Part shown: one piece after another, positions 9,349 through 18,472 of the stretch | Position numbering within the stretch: position 1 is the first letter of the stretch | How the letters are laid out: each line of letters starts with the position of its first letter | Assembly (NCBI GenBank): GCA_965248805.1 | Contig: CBDFKJ010000008.1 | Location: forward strand, 124,001-188,000 | Length of the DNA stretch: 64,000 nt | Source of the DNA: CBDFKJ01 sp965248805 | Lineage (GTDB): Bacteria; Pseudomonadota; Alphaproteobacteria; UBA6615 | Reading direction: 5' to 3' | Made by a program: the position numbers and the translations under genes | Notes under the pieces: generated by a model | Seen by the model: the letters and a program-made list of their open reading frames with translations, nothing else | Database searches by the model: none | Told to the model about the DNA's origin: nothing

Positions 9349-10383
9349 TTATCCGAGCAATCGTCCCACGACCTGCGCGGTATAGTCGACCACCGGAATG
9401 ATGCGCGCGTAGTTGATGCGCGTCGGTCCGATCACGCCAATGGTGCCGATCACCTCCTGCTCGCGGTTGGCGTACGGCGCAATGATCATCGAGCAGCCCG
9501 CTAGACCGAATGCCGCGTCCTCGGCGCCAATGAAGATCTGCACCCCGTCGGCGCCCACCGTCGCGTCCAGCAGATTGAGCAGCCGCTCCTTGGTTTCAAG
9601 CGCGCCGAACAACGCCCTGACACGTTCCAGATCGGCGACGGCGTGCACGTCGTCAAGCAATTTGTCGGCGCCGCTGACGATCAACGCACGGCTGTCTTCG
9701 TCACCGCTCCAGATCGCCAGGCCGTCGCGGATCAGCCGTTGGGTCAGGACATCGAGGTCGGCCTGATGGGCTTCCAGCTCTCGCCAGATCTGGGTACGCG
9801 CATCCGACAGCGACCGGCCGATCAGGCGCGACGACAGATAGTTCGAGGCCTCCACCAGCGCGGAAATCGGCAGTCCGGGCGGCAAATTGATGATCCGGTT
9901 TTCCACCCGCCCGTCGCCATTGACGATGATCACCAGCGCCCGCCCGGGGGCCAGGCTGACGAACTCGACGTGCTTGAGCGGCGCATCCTGCTTGGGCACG
10001 ACCACCAGACCGGCGCAATTGCTGAGCCCTGACAGCAACTGCGTGGCTTCTTCCAACACCTGCTGCAGGTTTCTCCCGGCCGCCGCGCAGCGCGCCTCGA
10101 TGTCGCGGCGCTGATGCTCGGTGAGGTGGCCGACCTCCAAGATCGCATCGACGAACAGGCGCAACCCGGCCTCGGTCGGCAATCGCCCGGCCGACGTATG
10201 GGGCGAATACAGCAGGCCGGCGTCCTGCAAGTCGGCCATGACGTTGCGAATGGTCGCCGGCGACAGCTCGGCGTCCAGCAGACGCGCCAAGGTCCGCGAT
10301 CCGACCGGCTCGCCGCTCTGCAGATACTCGTCGACGATATGCCGCAGGATGTCGCGATTGCGCTTGCTGAGCTCTGTGATCAT
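9349..10383 (-). CDS. hrcA: Heat-inducible transcription repressor HrcA
   Basis: A 344-residue HrcA. The N-terminal winged-helix domain contains LSKRNRDILRHIVDEYLQSGEPVGSRTLA and LSPATIRNVMADLQDAGLL, followed by SPHTSAGRLPTEAGLR, the family hallmark. The C-terminal domain ends with VIGPTRINYARIIPVVDYTAQVV. The protein represses chaperone genes by binding CIRCE elements, and a perfect one lies before groES at 41561-41587. It is encoded 22 bases upstream of grpE and divergently from rph. An inverted repeat GCGGCC-GTTC-GGCCGC lies at 10413-10428 in the intergenic region; it is not a CIRCE site. Confidence 0.97.
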   Translation of the reverse strand: MITELSKRNRDILRHIVDEYLQSGEPVGSRTLARLLDAELSPATIRNVMADLQDAGLLYSPHTSAGRLPTEAGLRLFVDAILEVGHLTEHQRRDIEARCAAAGRNLQQVLEEATQLLSGLSNCAGLVVVPKQDAPLKHVEFVSLAPGRALVIIVNGDGRVENRIINLPPGLPISALVEASNYLSSRLIGRSLSDARTQIWRELEAHQADLDVLTQRLIRDGLAIWSGDEDSRALIVSGADKLLDDVHAVADLERVRALFGALETKERLLNLLDATVGADGVQIFIGAEDAAFGLAGCSMIIAPYANREQEVIGTIGVIGPTRINYARIIPVVDYTAQVVGRLLG

Positions 10384-10552
10384 CGGCCTTGGCGTTTGAC
10401 TCCCTCGCCATGGCGGCCGTTCGGCCGCGGTATGTCGAGACCGCTGAACGTAAGCGGCGACTCCGGCGGATTCAACGCGAACAGCCCGTATCTGCGGCGT
10501 GTCAGCAATCCGGTTCCACTTGCAGGCAAATCAGGCTAGGGTGCCGGCGCTC

Positions 10553-11293
10553 ATGACCCCAACCACCACGATCGCGCGCACCTCCGGCCGCGCCGCCGAC
10601 CAGCTGCGCACCATCGTGCTGCAGCCCAATGTCAGCAAGTACGCCGAAGGCTCCTGCCTGGCCAAATTTGGCGACACTCATGTGCTATGCACCGCTTCGG
10701 TGGAGGAGCGGGTGCCGCCCTTCCAACGCAATTCCGGCCGTGGCTGGGTGACCGCCGAATACGGCATGCTGCCCCGCGCCACCGACACACGCACCGACCG
10801 TGAGGCCGCGCGCGGACGGCAAAGCGGCCGGACAATGGAGATACAGCGGCTGATCGGACGTTCTCTGCGCACCGTCACGCAGATGACAGGTTTCGGCGAA
10901 CGCCAGATCCGGCTCGACTGCGACGTCATCCAGGCCGACGGCGGTACGCGTACGGCCGCGATTACGGGCGCCTGCGTGGCTCTGCACATGGCTTTCAAGC
11001 AACTGGTGCGGGCCGGCGAGATAAACCGGATACCGATGAGCGACATGGTGGCCGCCGTCTCGGTCGGGCTGGTCCGTGGCCGCGCTTATCTGGATCTGGA
11101 CTACGCCGAAGATTCCAAGGCCGAGGCCGACGCCAATTTCGTGCTGACCGGCGCCGGCGGCATCGTCGAAATACAAGCCACCGCCGAGACCGACCCGTTC
11201 GGCCGCGAGCAATTCGAGCAGATGCTGGACTTGGCGCAAACCGGTGCCGCAACGCTGGTCGCCGAACAGCGGCGCGTCCTGGGCACCGCTTAG
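10553..11293 (+). CDS. rph: Ribonuclease PH
   Basis: A 246-residue 3'-5' phosphorolytic exoribonuclease that trims tRNA precursors. It has the RNase PH core GSCLAKFGDTHVLCTASVEE, GWVTAEYGMLPRATDTRTDRE, the RQSGRTMEIQRLIGRSLR segment and LDCDVIQADGGTRTAAITGA. ATG at 10553 is chosen because homologues begin close to it; a further upstream start would add about 18 residues from the intergenic region. It is the first gene of the classical rph-rdgB-hemW run and is transcribed away from hrcA. No abnormality was seen. Confidence 0.95.
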   Translation: MTPTTTIARTSGRAADQLRTIVLQPNVSKYAEGSCLAKFGDTHVLCTASVEERVPPFQRNSGRGWVTAEYGMLPRATDTRTDREAARGRQSGRTMEIQRLIGRSLRTVTQMTGFGERQIRLDCDVIQADGGTRTAAITGACVALHMAFKQLVRAGEINRIPMSDMVAAVSVGLVRGRAYLDLDYAEDSKAEADANFVLTGAGGIVEIQATAETDPFGREQFEQMLDLAQTGAATLVAEQRRVLGTA

Positions 11294-11297
11294 GACC

Positions 11298-11915
11298 TTG
11301 CCGCGCAAGTTCGACGGCGGGCGGCTGGTCATCGCCAGCCACAATCCGGGCAAAGTCGTGGAGATCGCGGATTTGCTGGCCGCCTATGCCGCCGAGTTCG
11401 TGTCGGCGGCGGCATTGGGTCTGCCCGAGCCGGAGGAGACGGGGACCACCTTTTCCGAAAATGCAGCCTTGAAGGCGCGCGCGGCGGCGGTCGCGAGCGG
11501 CGAGGCGGCCCTGGCCGACGATTCCGGCCTGGTGGTACCTGATCTGGAGGGCGCGCCCGGCATCTATTCGGCGCGCTGGGCCGGTCCCGGCAAGGACTTT
11601 GCCGTCGCCATGCGCCGCGTGCACGATAGGCTCGCCGAAGAGGGCATCGTTGAACCGTCCGCGTGGTTCGAATGCGCCCTGGCGCTGGGCTGGCCGGACG
11701 GCCATGTCGAGTGCGTCGATGGCAGGGTCACAGGCCATCTCGTGTGGCCGCCGCGCGGTGACACGGGGTTCGGCTACGACCCGATCTTCGTGCCGGACCA
11801 GGAACGCGGGGCGGGCGAACGGACTTTCGGCGAGATGGAGCCGCATGAGAAACACGCGATCAGCCACCGCGCCCGCGCCTTCGCCAAGCTGGTGCAAGGC
11901 TGCCTCGCGCCCTGA
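11298..11915 (+). CDS. rdgB: RdgB/HAM1 non-canonical purine NTP pyrophosphatase
   Basis: A 205-residue XTP/dITP diphosphatase removing inosine and xanthosine triphosphates from the nucleotide pool. LVIASHNPGKVVEI is the N-terminal substrate loop; EETGTTFSENAALKARAA, ADDSGLVVPDLEGAPGIYSARWAG and DTGFGYDPIFVPD are the conserved catalytic and specificity segments. The TTG at 11298, four bases after the rph stop, is the most sensible start, giving PRKFDGGRLVIASHN. A longer reading would overlap rph. It is part of the rph-rdgB-hemW cluster. Confidence 0.93.
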   Translation: MPRKFDGGRLVIASHNPGKVVEIADLLAAYAAEFVSAAALGLPEPEETGTTFSENAALKARAAAVASGEAALADDSGLVVPDLEGAPGIYSARWAGPGKDFAVAMRRVHDRLAEEGIVEPSAWFECALALGWPDGHVECVDGRVTGHLVWPPRGDTGFGYDPIFVPDQERGAGERTFGEMEPHEKHAISHRARAFAKLVQGCLAP

Positions 11916-13104
11916 TTGCCGCCCGGTTGCGCCTGGCACCACCGACCCGATTGCGGTCTACATCCATTGGCCGTTCTGCCGCTCCAAGTGTCCCTACTGC
12001 GATTTCAACAGCCATGTGCGCGAAACCATCGACAGCGGCCGCTGGCGCGCCGCACTCCTGGCCGATATCGACCGCTACGCGCGCGTGACATCGGGTCGCC
12101 GCGTCGGCAGCATCTTCTTCGGTGGCGGGACGCCGTCGCTGATGCCGCCCGAGACTGCCCGCACTCTGATCGAGCGGGTCAAGGTCCGGTGGTCGGTTGA
12201 CCGCGATATCGAGATCACGCTGGAGGCCAATCCCACCTCGGCCGAGGCCGGACGCCTGGCTGAATTCCGCGACGCCGGCGTCAACCGGCTGTCCCTCGGC
12301 GTGCAGTCTCTCGATGACGACGCACTCCGCTGGCTCGGGCGTGGCCACAACGCGGCCGAAGCGCGCGAGGCCATTGCCGCCGCGGCACGCCTGTTCGCGC
12401 GTTATTCCTTCGATCTGATCTACGCCCTGCCGGGGCAAACCGTCGCCGGCTGGACCGAACAGCTCGACGAGGCGCTGACGCTCTGCGGCGGGCACTTGTC
12501 GGCGTATCAGCTCACGATCGAGCCGGGAACCGCGTTCCATGCACGTCATCGCCGGGGCGAGCTCGCCCTGCCGCCCCAGGAGACCATCGCGACCTTGTAC
12601 GAGGTGACGCAGGCGCGCCTGGAGGCGGCGGGCCTGCCCGCGTACGAGGTTTCCAACCATGCCCGGCCCGGGCACGAATGCCGGCACAATCTCGCCTATT
12701 GGCGCTATGGCGACTACGTCGGCATCGGGCCCGGGGCGCATAGCCGCCTGACGCTCGACCGCGATCGTGGCACCGCCGTTCACGCCGTCCGCCAGCATCG
12801 TGCGCCAGAGGCATGGCTGGAGGCCATCGAGCGGCGCGGCGACGCAAGCCGGGGATTCGCCCTCCTCGACCCCGCCACGGTTCGCGACGAGCTGGTCATG
12901 ATGGGGCTACGGCTGCGCGACGGCATCCGGCGCGGTGCGTTTTTCGCGCGCACGGGCATGACGCCAGAGGACGCGTTCGCCAGTGATCGGTTGTCGGTGC
13001 TGGTCGAAGAAGATCTCTTGCAACTGGACGGCGACGCTCTGCGCGCCACTGCGGCGGGCCGCCAGCGGCTCGACGGCGTTCTGGCCTACCTCCTGGCCGA
13101 CTAG
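11845..13104 (+). CDS. hemW: Radical SAM coproporphyrinogen III oxidase-like protein HemW
   Basis: A 419-residue radical SAM protein. The [4Fe-4S] motif CRSKCPYC has the CxxxCxxC spacing and is followed by DF rather than the extra cysteine of HemN, which favours HemW, a heme chaperone-like protein. FFGGGTPSLM, EANPTSAE, RLSLGVQSLDDDAL, DLIYALPGQT and the HemN C-terminal domain are present. No start codon lies between the rdgB stop and the conserved VYIHWPFC. The nearest in-frame ATG is 11845, inside the rdgB 3' end, giving a 71-base overlap and about 37 residues before the core. That start is tentative. Confidence 0.92.
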   Translation: MRNTRSATAPAPSPSWCKAASRPDCRPVAPGTTDPIAVYIHWPFCRSKCPYCDFNSHVRETIDSGRWRAALLADIDRYARVTSGRRVGSIFFGGGTPSLMPPETARTLIERVKVRWSVDRDIEITLEANPTSAEAGRLAEFRDAGVNRLSLGVQSLDDDALRWLGRGHNAAEAREAIAAAARLFARYSFDLIYALPGQTVAGWTEQLDEALTLCGGHLSAYQLTIEPGTAFHARHRRGELALPPQETIATLYEVTQARLEAAGLPAYEVSNHARPGHECRHNLAYWRYGDYVGIGPGAHSRLTLDRDRGTAVHAVRQHRAPEAWLEAIERRGDASRGFALLDPATVRDELVMMGLRLRDGIRRGAFFARTGMTPEDAFASDRLSVLVEEDLLQLDGDALRATAAGRQRLDGVLAYLLAD

Positions 13105-14468
13105 TTGATCGGCGTCTCGAACGATGTCGGGGCCGGATCGATAACGCGCGCGCCATCGCGCGCCACTTGGAGGACCGCCAGCCCGCGCTCGACCTCACCC
13201 GAGGGCAGGATGCGGAAGACGCCGTCGATGCCGGCGAAGCCGTTGGGCGCCGTCAGCTTTTCGCGACTGAACGCCTCTCGGCGATTGGGGATGGGGCCGG
13301 CCTGCAGCGCCACCACCGCAGCCAGCGCCGTGGCATCGAAAGCCAGCGTTGACAGGCGATTGGGCCGACGACCGTACAAGGTTTCGAACTGTTGCTCGAA
13401 CCCGACGCGCGTTTCTCGCGGCGGCGCAGCAAACCACGCGCCCAACAAGGCCGGTTCGACGCCGATGCCTTCGACATCCCACTGCCACGTGCCGATCAAC
13501 CGCACGCGCGCCGTGTCGATGTCGAAGAACGGTAGAAGCGGCGCCAGTTTCAGCAGTTCCTGACCCGCCGCCGGCACCAGCAGCGCATCGTAGTCGACGT
13601 CGCCGATCGTATCCCGGCCCTCCAGCCTGCGCAGCGCCTCGCGCGATACTTCGTCATCGCGCGCAGCTAACGCCCGCCGCTGCTCATCCAGGGCGCGCCG
13701 CCTGGCGTCGAAATCGGCGAGGGCGCGGACGACGTCGGAGTAGTCCTCCGCGCCCGGATCGTAATACTCAACCCGCGTAACCGTCGCGCCGAAGGCCTCG
13801 ACGGCGTCAGCGAGCTCTTGCACCATCGCCGTGCCATAGGCGCTGGACGGTGCGGCGGCGGCGAACCGGGCCAGCCCTTGCGCGATGCCGAAACGCACCG
13901 CCCGCGCGATCTGCGGCCGCGGCAGGAACCCCATCACATAGATCCCGTTGCCGGCGACTTCGCGCGTGTTGGAGAACGAAATCACGTTGACCGAACGGCC
14001 GCGCGCGATGGGCGCCACGGCCTGAACCGAGGTCGCGAACAGCGGGCCGAGGATCAGTTGCGCGCCGTCGTCGATGGCGGCCTGTGCGGCCGCGCGGGCG
14101 CCGGCCGGCGTGCCCTGGGTGTCGTGCGGGATCAACGCGAAATCGCGACCTGCGAGCTCAAACACCGACATCTGGGCCGCATCGAGCAGGTCGCGGCCGA
14201 TGGCCGCGTCCGGTCCGCTCAGCGGTCCCAACAGCGCGACGCGATACTCCGTTGGTTGCGGCTCGGCGAGCGCGATCTCGACATCGGGCGCGGCCTCGAC
14301 CGGCCCGACCCCCGGCAGCGGTGTCGGCTCCGGCAGCGCTTCGACAGCCTCGGTCGGCGGTTGTTGGTTCTCGCCTTGGGACAGCAGACCCGTTAGGCTT
14401 CCGCCCTCGCAGGCCGCGAGTGCGACGGCGGCGACCAGCGCCAACACTGTATATGACGGCGCAGCCAT
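13101..14468 (-). CDS. LpoA-like penicillin-binding protein activator (lipoprotein)
   Basis: A 455-residue predicted outer-membrane lipoprotein. The signal sequence MAAPSYTVLALVAAVALAAC ends with a lipobox cysteine at residue 20. A proline- and glutamate-rich linker follows, then a periplasmic-binding type 1 fold beginning YRVALLGPLSGPDAAIGRDLLDAAQM, with HDTQGTPAGARAAAQAAIDDGAQLILGP. This family sits beside rsmI and yraN in many proteobacteria and stimulates peptidoglycan synthases in gammaproteobacteria; the role in this lineage is inferred. The start at 14468 is chosen over an upstream ATG because it places the signal peptide at the N-terminus. The gene is divergent from rsmI. Confidence 0.88.
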   Translation of the reverse strand: MAAPSYTVLALVAAVALAACEGGSLTGLLSQGENQQPPTEAVEALPEPTPLPGVGPVEAAPDVEIALAEPQPTEYRVALLGPLSGPDAAIGRDLLDAAQMSVFELAGRDFALIPHDTQGTPAGARAAAQAAIDDGAQLILGPLFATSVQAVAPIARGRSVNVISFSNTREVAGNGIYVMGFLPRPQIARAVRFGIAQGLARFAAAAPSSAYGTAMVQELADAVEAFGATVTRVEYYDPGAEDYSDVVRALADFDARRRALDEQRRALAARDDEVSREALRRLEGRDTIGDVDYDALLVPAAGQELLKLAPLLPFFDIDTARVRLIGTWQWDVEGIGVEPALLGAWFAAPPRETRVGFEQQFETLYGRRPNRLSTLAFDATALAAVVALQAGPIPNRREAFSREKLTAPNGFAGIDGVFRILPSGEVERGLAVLQVARDGARVIDPAPTSFETPIN

Positions 14469-14503
14469 TCGCGTGGACGACAAGGCGATACTCCGACACG
14501 TCG

Positions 14504-15382
14504 ATGCAAGAACGGCGCATAAATACCCACAACGCTGCCACAAGTAAACGCATTGCGAGCGGCCTCTATCTGGTGGCGACGCCGATCGGCAACCAGCGCG
14601 ATATCACGTTGCGCGCGCTCGATGTGCTGCAGGGTGCCGATCTCATCGCCTGCGAAGACACGCGCGTAACGCGACGCTTGTTAGGCGCTTACGAAATCAC
14701 CACGCCGACCAAGGCGTATCACGACCACAACGCCGCACGCGTACGCCCGGGTCTGCTCTCCAAGCTGCGCGCGGACAAGAGCATCGCCCTGGTCAGCGAC
14801 GCCGGCACGCCCCTGATATCGGACCCCGGCTACAAGCTTGTCCGTGCGGCCATCGACGCCGACATTCCGGTGATACCGGTACCCGGCCCGTCGGCCGGCA
14901 TTTCGGCTCTGCTGGTCTCCGGATTGCCGACCGACCGTTTCGTTTTCGTCGGGTTCCTGCCCACCCGCTCGGTCGCCAGGCGGCGGGCCCTGGAAAAATT
15001 GCAGACCGTCGATGCCACGGTAGTCGCCTACGAGTCGACATCACGCTTGCGCGCCTGCCTGGCCGATTGGGCGCACGTTTGCGGCGACCGACTGGCGGCG
15101 GTCGGCCGCGAACTGACCAAGCTTCATGAAGAGGTGCGCCGCGGCACGCTCGTACAGTTGGCCGAGCACTACGCCGCCGTCTCCGTCAAGGGCGAGGCGG
15201 TGATCGTCGTCGGTCCGCCGCCGGCGGCCACCTGGAGCGCGGGCGAAATCGATGCCCAATTGCGGGTTCACCTCGCCGCCGGGACCCTGCGTGACGCGGT
15301 TGCGCATGTGGCCCAGCATACCGGCGCACCGCGCGCAGACATCTACAAACGGGCGCTGACACTACGTCGGGAGCGCCCTTAA
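14504..15382 (+). CDS. rsmI: 16S rRNA (cytidine(1402)-2'-O)-methyltransferase RsmI
   Basis: A 292-residue SAM-dependent tetrapyrrole-methylase-fold enzyme that 2'-O-methylates C1402 of 16S rRNA. Conserved blocks LYLVATPIGNQRDITLRAL, LIACEDTRVTRRLL, ALVSDAGTPLISDPGYKLV and PVPGPSAGISALLVSGLPTDRF are in order. ATG at 14504 gives a typical N-terminus (MQERRINTHNAATSKRI). It is divergent from the LpoA-like gene by about 35 bases and is followed immediately by yraN, whose reading overlaps the rsmI stop. Confidence 0.95.
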   Translation: MQERRINTHNAATSKRIASGLYLVATPIGNQRDITLRALDVLQGADLIACEDTRVTRRLLGAYEITTPTKAYHDHNAARVRPGLLSKLRADKSIALVSDAGTPLISDPGYKLVRAAIDADIPVIPVPGPSAGISALLVSGLPTDRFVFVGFLPTRSVARRRALEKLQTVDATVVAYESTSRLRACLADWAHVCGDRLAAVGRELTKLHEEVRRGTLVQLAEHYAAVSVKGEAVIVVGPPPAATWSAGEIDAQLRVHLAAGTLRDAVAHVAQHTGAPRADIYKRALTLRRERP

Positions 15383-15756
15383 TCGCGCGATCGCGCAATC
15401 AGCGGCGGCGCAACTGGCAACGCGGCCGCCTTGCCGAGACCGCTTGTGCGCTTACCCTGCGGCTGCGCGGCTACGTGGTCCTGGGTCGCAACGTTCGTAC
15501 GCCGGTCGGCGAAATCGACATTCTCGCCCGCCGCCGCGACACACTGGTGATCGTTGAGGTCAAGTCGCGGCGCACGATGGTCGATGCGGCGCAGGCGGTG
15601 TCGCAGCGACAACGCCGGCGCTTGGCCCGTGCCGCCGACTATGTGCGCGCCGGAAGAGCCGATCTGCGCCATTGCGATGTCCGCTTCGACGTCATGCTGG
15701 TGGAGCGATGGCGACCGCCCGTGCACCTGATCAACTCCTGGCGCCCAACCGGCTGA
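15382..15756 (+). CDS. yraN: YraN family protein (UPF0102) with apparent ATC start
   Basis: A small endonuclease-like protein of the YraN/UPF0102 family. QRGRLAETACALTLRLRGY, NVRTPVGEIDILARR and LVIVEVKSRR form the restriction-endonuclease-like core with the GEID and EVK residues. No ATG, GTG or TTG lies in frame upstream of the conserved RGRLAE block; the first available codon, GTG at 15475, would delete it. An ATC at 15382-15384, eight bases after GGGAG (15369-15373) and overlapping the rsmI TAA, fits as a start and gives a 124-residue protein. Either a rare ATC initiation or a lost ATG is implied. The cellular role is poorly known. Confidence 0.82.
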   Translation: MARSRNQRRRNWQRGRLAETACALTLRLRGYVVLGRNVRTPVGEIDILARRRDTLVIVEVKSRRTMVDAAQAVSQRQRRRLARAADYVRAGRADLRHCDVRFDVMLVERWRPPVHLINSWRPTG

Positions 15757-15858
15757 CGGCTCGGTTCATCAATTTACAGCGCCTTCGTGGCAAAATGGTT
15801 CAAATTGCCTCAGCAATGCATTATGACGTCTGCACGAATCGCTAACAGTGGGGGCAAC

Positions 15859-16491
15859 ATGCGCGATATACGGCGGATCAGTGGAAATTGGAGTCCTGCG
15901 GCCGTGACCGCGGCGGTTGCGGTGGCCGGCATGGTGGCTCTTGCGGGATGCAGTCCGGTCGGCGCAGCGATTGGCGCCGGAGCCGTCGTCGGGCTGGCCG
16001 CGGCCGAGGAACGCGGCATCGGCGGCAGCGCGCACGACTTGAAGCTGCGCGCCGAAATCAACGCTCTATGGTTCAGGCACGATGCCGAAATGCTGCGGGC
16101 GCTGCATCTGCAGGTATACGAGGGGCGGGTGTTGGTTAGCGGCGCCCTCGCCGAGGAACCAACACGCGACGATGCGGTGCGCCTGGCGTGGCAGCCACCC
16201 GGCGTGCGCGAGGTGATCAATGAGGTCGAGGTCCGGCCGTCCGGGGGTGTGTCCGAATTCGCCCGCGACAACTGGATCGAGGCACAGCTGAGTGGCAAGC
16301 TGCTATTCACCAAGCACGTCCAATCCATCAACTACAGCGTCGAATCGGTCGGCGGCACGGTTTACCTGATCGGATTGGCGCAGGATGATGCGGAGCTCGA
16401 TCGCGTGCTCCAAATTGCCCGCAACACACCGTACGTGAAGAAGGTCGTCAGCTACGTGCTGATCAAAGGGGATCGGCGCCGCAAGGCCTGA
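15859..16491 (+). CDS. BON domain-containing lipoprotein
   Basis: A 210-residue envelope protein. A basic N-terminus and hydrophobic helix end in the lipobox LAGC (Cys31), followed by a Gly/Ala-rich segment. Two BON (OsmY/nodulation) domains cover roughly residues 50-115 and 130-205; each has the expected VLVSGAL / VYLIGLA strand and a conserved REVINEVEV-type segment. It probably resides in the outer membrane or periplasm, contributing to envelope stability as OsmY/DolP-type proteins do. The ATG at 15859 follows GTGGGGGCAAC; a start at 15787 would place the signal sequence internally. It lies between yraN and gshB. Confidence 0.88.
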   Translation: MRDIRRISGNWSPAAVTAAVAVAGMVALAGCSPVGAAIGAGAVVGLAAAEERGIGGSAHDLKLRAEINALWFRHDAEMLRALHLQVYEGRVLVSGALAEEPTRDDAVRLAWQPPGVREVINEVEVRPSGGVSEFARDNWIEAQLSGKLLFTKHVQSINYSVESVGGTVYLIGLAQDDAELDRVLQIARNTPYVKKVVSYVLIKGDRRRKA

Positions 16492-16525
16492 TCGCAGCCG
16501 CTATGGCGCGGCGGAGGTCGTTATT

Positions 16526-17482
16526 GTGAGCCTAGCCGTCGCCATCCAGATGGATCCGATCGAGGCGATCGACATCGATGCCGATTCGACCTTCGCCCTG
16601 GCATTGGAGGCGCAGCGCCGCGGTCACGCGCTGTTTCATTATTTACCGCAGGCGCTGAGCCTGCGCGACGGCAGGGTGACGGCGAGCGCCTCGCCGCTGG
16701 AAGTCCGGCGCGACTACGACAATCACGCGACAATCGGCGCCGCCCGCGCGCTCGATCTGGCCGGCCTCGACGTCGTGCTGATGCGCCAGGACCCACCCTT
16801 CGACATGGCCTACATCACCGCCACGCACCTGCTTGAGCACATTCATCCCGCAACGCTCGTCGTCAACGACCCCGTGTCGGTGCGTAACGCGCCGGAGAAG
16901 CTTTTCGTCACGCAATTCGCCGAGCTGATGCCGCCGACGCTCATTACCAGCAGTCGCGACGAGATCGTCGCATTCCGCGCCCGGCATGAGGACATCATCG
17001 TCAAACCCCTGTTCGGCAACGGCGGTGCAGGTGTGTTCCATATCGCGCCCGGTGACGACAATCTGAACGCGCTGATCGAGCTGTTCACTGGGCTCTACCG
17101 CGAGCCCATCATCGTCCAGCGCTACATCCGCGAAATTCGCCAGGGCGACAAGCGCATCATCCTGGTCGATGGCGAGCCGGTGGGTGCGGTCAATCGGGTG
17201 CCGCCCGCCGGCGAGGCCCGCGCCAATCTGCACGCCGGCGCCCAGGCCGAGAAGGCGCCGCTGGACGGCCGCGACCGGGAAATTTGCGCCGCCATTGGCC
17301 CGGCGCTGAAACGCCGCGGGCTGGTCTTCGCCGGCATCGACGTCATCGGCGGCTATCTGACCGAAATCAACGTCACCTCGCCCACCGGCATTCAGGAGAT
17401 CGACCGCTTCGACGGCATATCGATCGAAACGATGATCTGGGACGCCATCGAATCGCGCATGACCGCGCGCGTTCCCGAGTAG
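16526..17482 (+). CDS. gshB: Glutathione synthetase
   Basis: A 318-residue ATP-grasp ligase joining gamma-glutamylcysteine and glycine. The start is GTG at 16526, giving MSLAVAIQMDPIEAIDIDADSTFAL. Key segments are VLMRQDPPFDMAYITATHLLE, IVKPLFGNGGAGVFHI (ATP loop), VQRYIREIRQGDKRIILVDGEPVGAVNRVP and the C-terminal GYLTEINVTSPTGIQEIDRF. It closes the yraN-BON-gshB unit. An IS5-type element begins 37 bases after its stop, so any downstream partner has been displaced. Confidence 0.96.
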   Translation: MSLAVAIQMDPIEAIDIDADSTFALALEAQRRGHALFHYLPQALSLRDGRVTASASPLEVRRDYDNHATIGAARALDLAGLDVVLMRQDPPFDMAYITATHLLEHIHPATLVVNDPVSVRNAPEKLFVTQFAELMPPTLITSSRDEIVAFRARHEDIIVKPLFGNGGAGVFHIAPGDDNLNALIELFTGLYREPIIVQRYIREIRQGDKRIILVDGEPVGAVNRVPPAGEARANLHAGAQAEKAPLDGRDREICAAIGPALKRRGLVFAGIDVIGGYLTEINVTSPTGIQEIDRFDGISIETMIWDAIESRMTARVPE

Positions 17483-17518
17483 CATGCGTGCGTACCCGCG
17501 TGCGGTCATGGTTTGTTA

Positions 17519-18353
17519 GGGTCCGGACTCATAACCATTAGCTGACGGTAGCGGCGAGACAGACGGCGGCGAGGAAGTTTTGGGCGAGGCGGTCATAGCG
17601 GGTTGCGATTCTGCGGAAGTCTTTCAGCCGGCCGAACATGCGCTCGATGGCGTTGCGGTCGCGATAGAGCGCCGGGCTGAAGCACGGCTTCCAGCGGCGG
17701 TTGGCCTTCGGCGGGATGTTCGGAGCGACGCCTCTGCTCTCGATCTTGCGGCGAACGGCGTCGCTGTCATAGCCCTTGTCGCCAGTCAGGATCGAGGTGG
17801 CCGGCATCCGCTCCAGCAGCGGCCGCTGTGCAGTCCGCCACTTGGCCGCCGGTCAGCAGGAAGGCGAACGGGCGGCAGAGGCCATCGGTCAGCGCATGGA
17901 TCTTCGTGGTGCGCCCGCCGCGGGAGCGGCCAATGGCCTGCGTGTGCTCCCCCCTTTGCCGCCCGAGGCGCAGCGATGAGCCTTCACCGCCGAGGAATCG
18001 ATCAACACTTGCGCCGGCGGCCCACCCGCCGAAGCCAGAGCGTGGAATATCCCTGTCCACACGCCTTTGGCCGCCCACCGCACGAAGCGATTGTAGAGCG
18101 TCTTGCGCGGGCCATAGACGGACGGCGCATCGACCCAACGTCCGCCGGACTTCAACACATGGATGATACCGCTTATAACGCGGCGGTCGTCGACTCTCGG
18201 CTTGCCGCGCGTATCCGTCGGCAGATGCGGCACGAGCCGCGCAAACTGTTCCTCGCTCAGCCAGAACGTATCGTCCATCGCAACACTCCCGCAGTTTGGG
18301 AGCGTGAATCACATCGCGCCGCGTCGGCTCAAGCGATTTATGGGTCCGGAGCC
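17519..18353 (-). mobile_element. IS5 family (IS427-type) insertion sequence, 835 bp
   Basis: Imperfect terminal inverted repeats: GGGTCCGGACTCATAA at 17519-17534 and its near-complement at 18338-18353 (14 of 16 matching). TA flanks both ends (17517-17518 and 18354-18355), as expected for this group. The transposase is on the minus strand as a two-part reading, with an additional lesion described separately. The length and end sequence fit the IS427 subgroup of IS5. Confidence 0.88.
17538..18278 (-). pseudogene. IS5/IS427 transposase, two-frame with extra frameshift
   Basis: The first reading (18278 down) starts MDDTFWLSEEQFARLVPHLP and contains YNRFVRWAAKGVWTGIF and QVLIDSSAVKAHRCASGGKGG. 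At AAAGGGGGG (complement of 17949-17957) the reading must slip to continue as AIGRSRGGRTTKIHALTDGL; IS427 members are known to use such a frameshift, so this one may be programmed. A second shift near 17820 separates GGQVADC from MPATSILTGDKGYDSDAVRRKIE and the C-terminal ERMFGRLKDFRRIATRYDRLA. The second shift is probably inactivating. Confidence 0.8.
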
Positions 18354-18472
18354 TAGCATTATGGCTTGACGTTCGGCCGAATTGTCCGATTGAGTAGCAG
18401 ATCGTTAACTTCTAATTCGCATTTCCTAATTATGCTCGGACTTTGAAGGCTCCATGTGTGGGGGACGCTATT

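Noticed and set aside
10413..10428. GCGGCC-GTTC-GGCCGC inverted repeat between hrcA and rph
   Set aside because: It does not match CIRCE and short GC palindromes are common in this DNA; no regulatory role can be argued.
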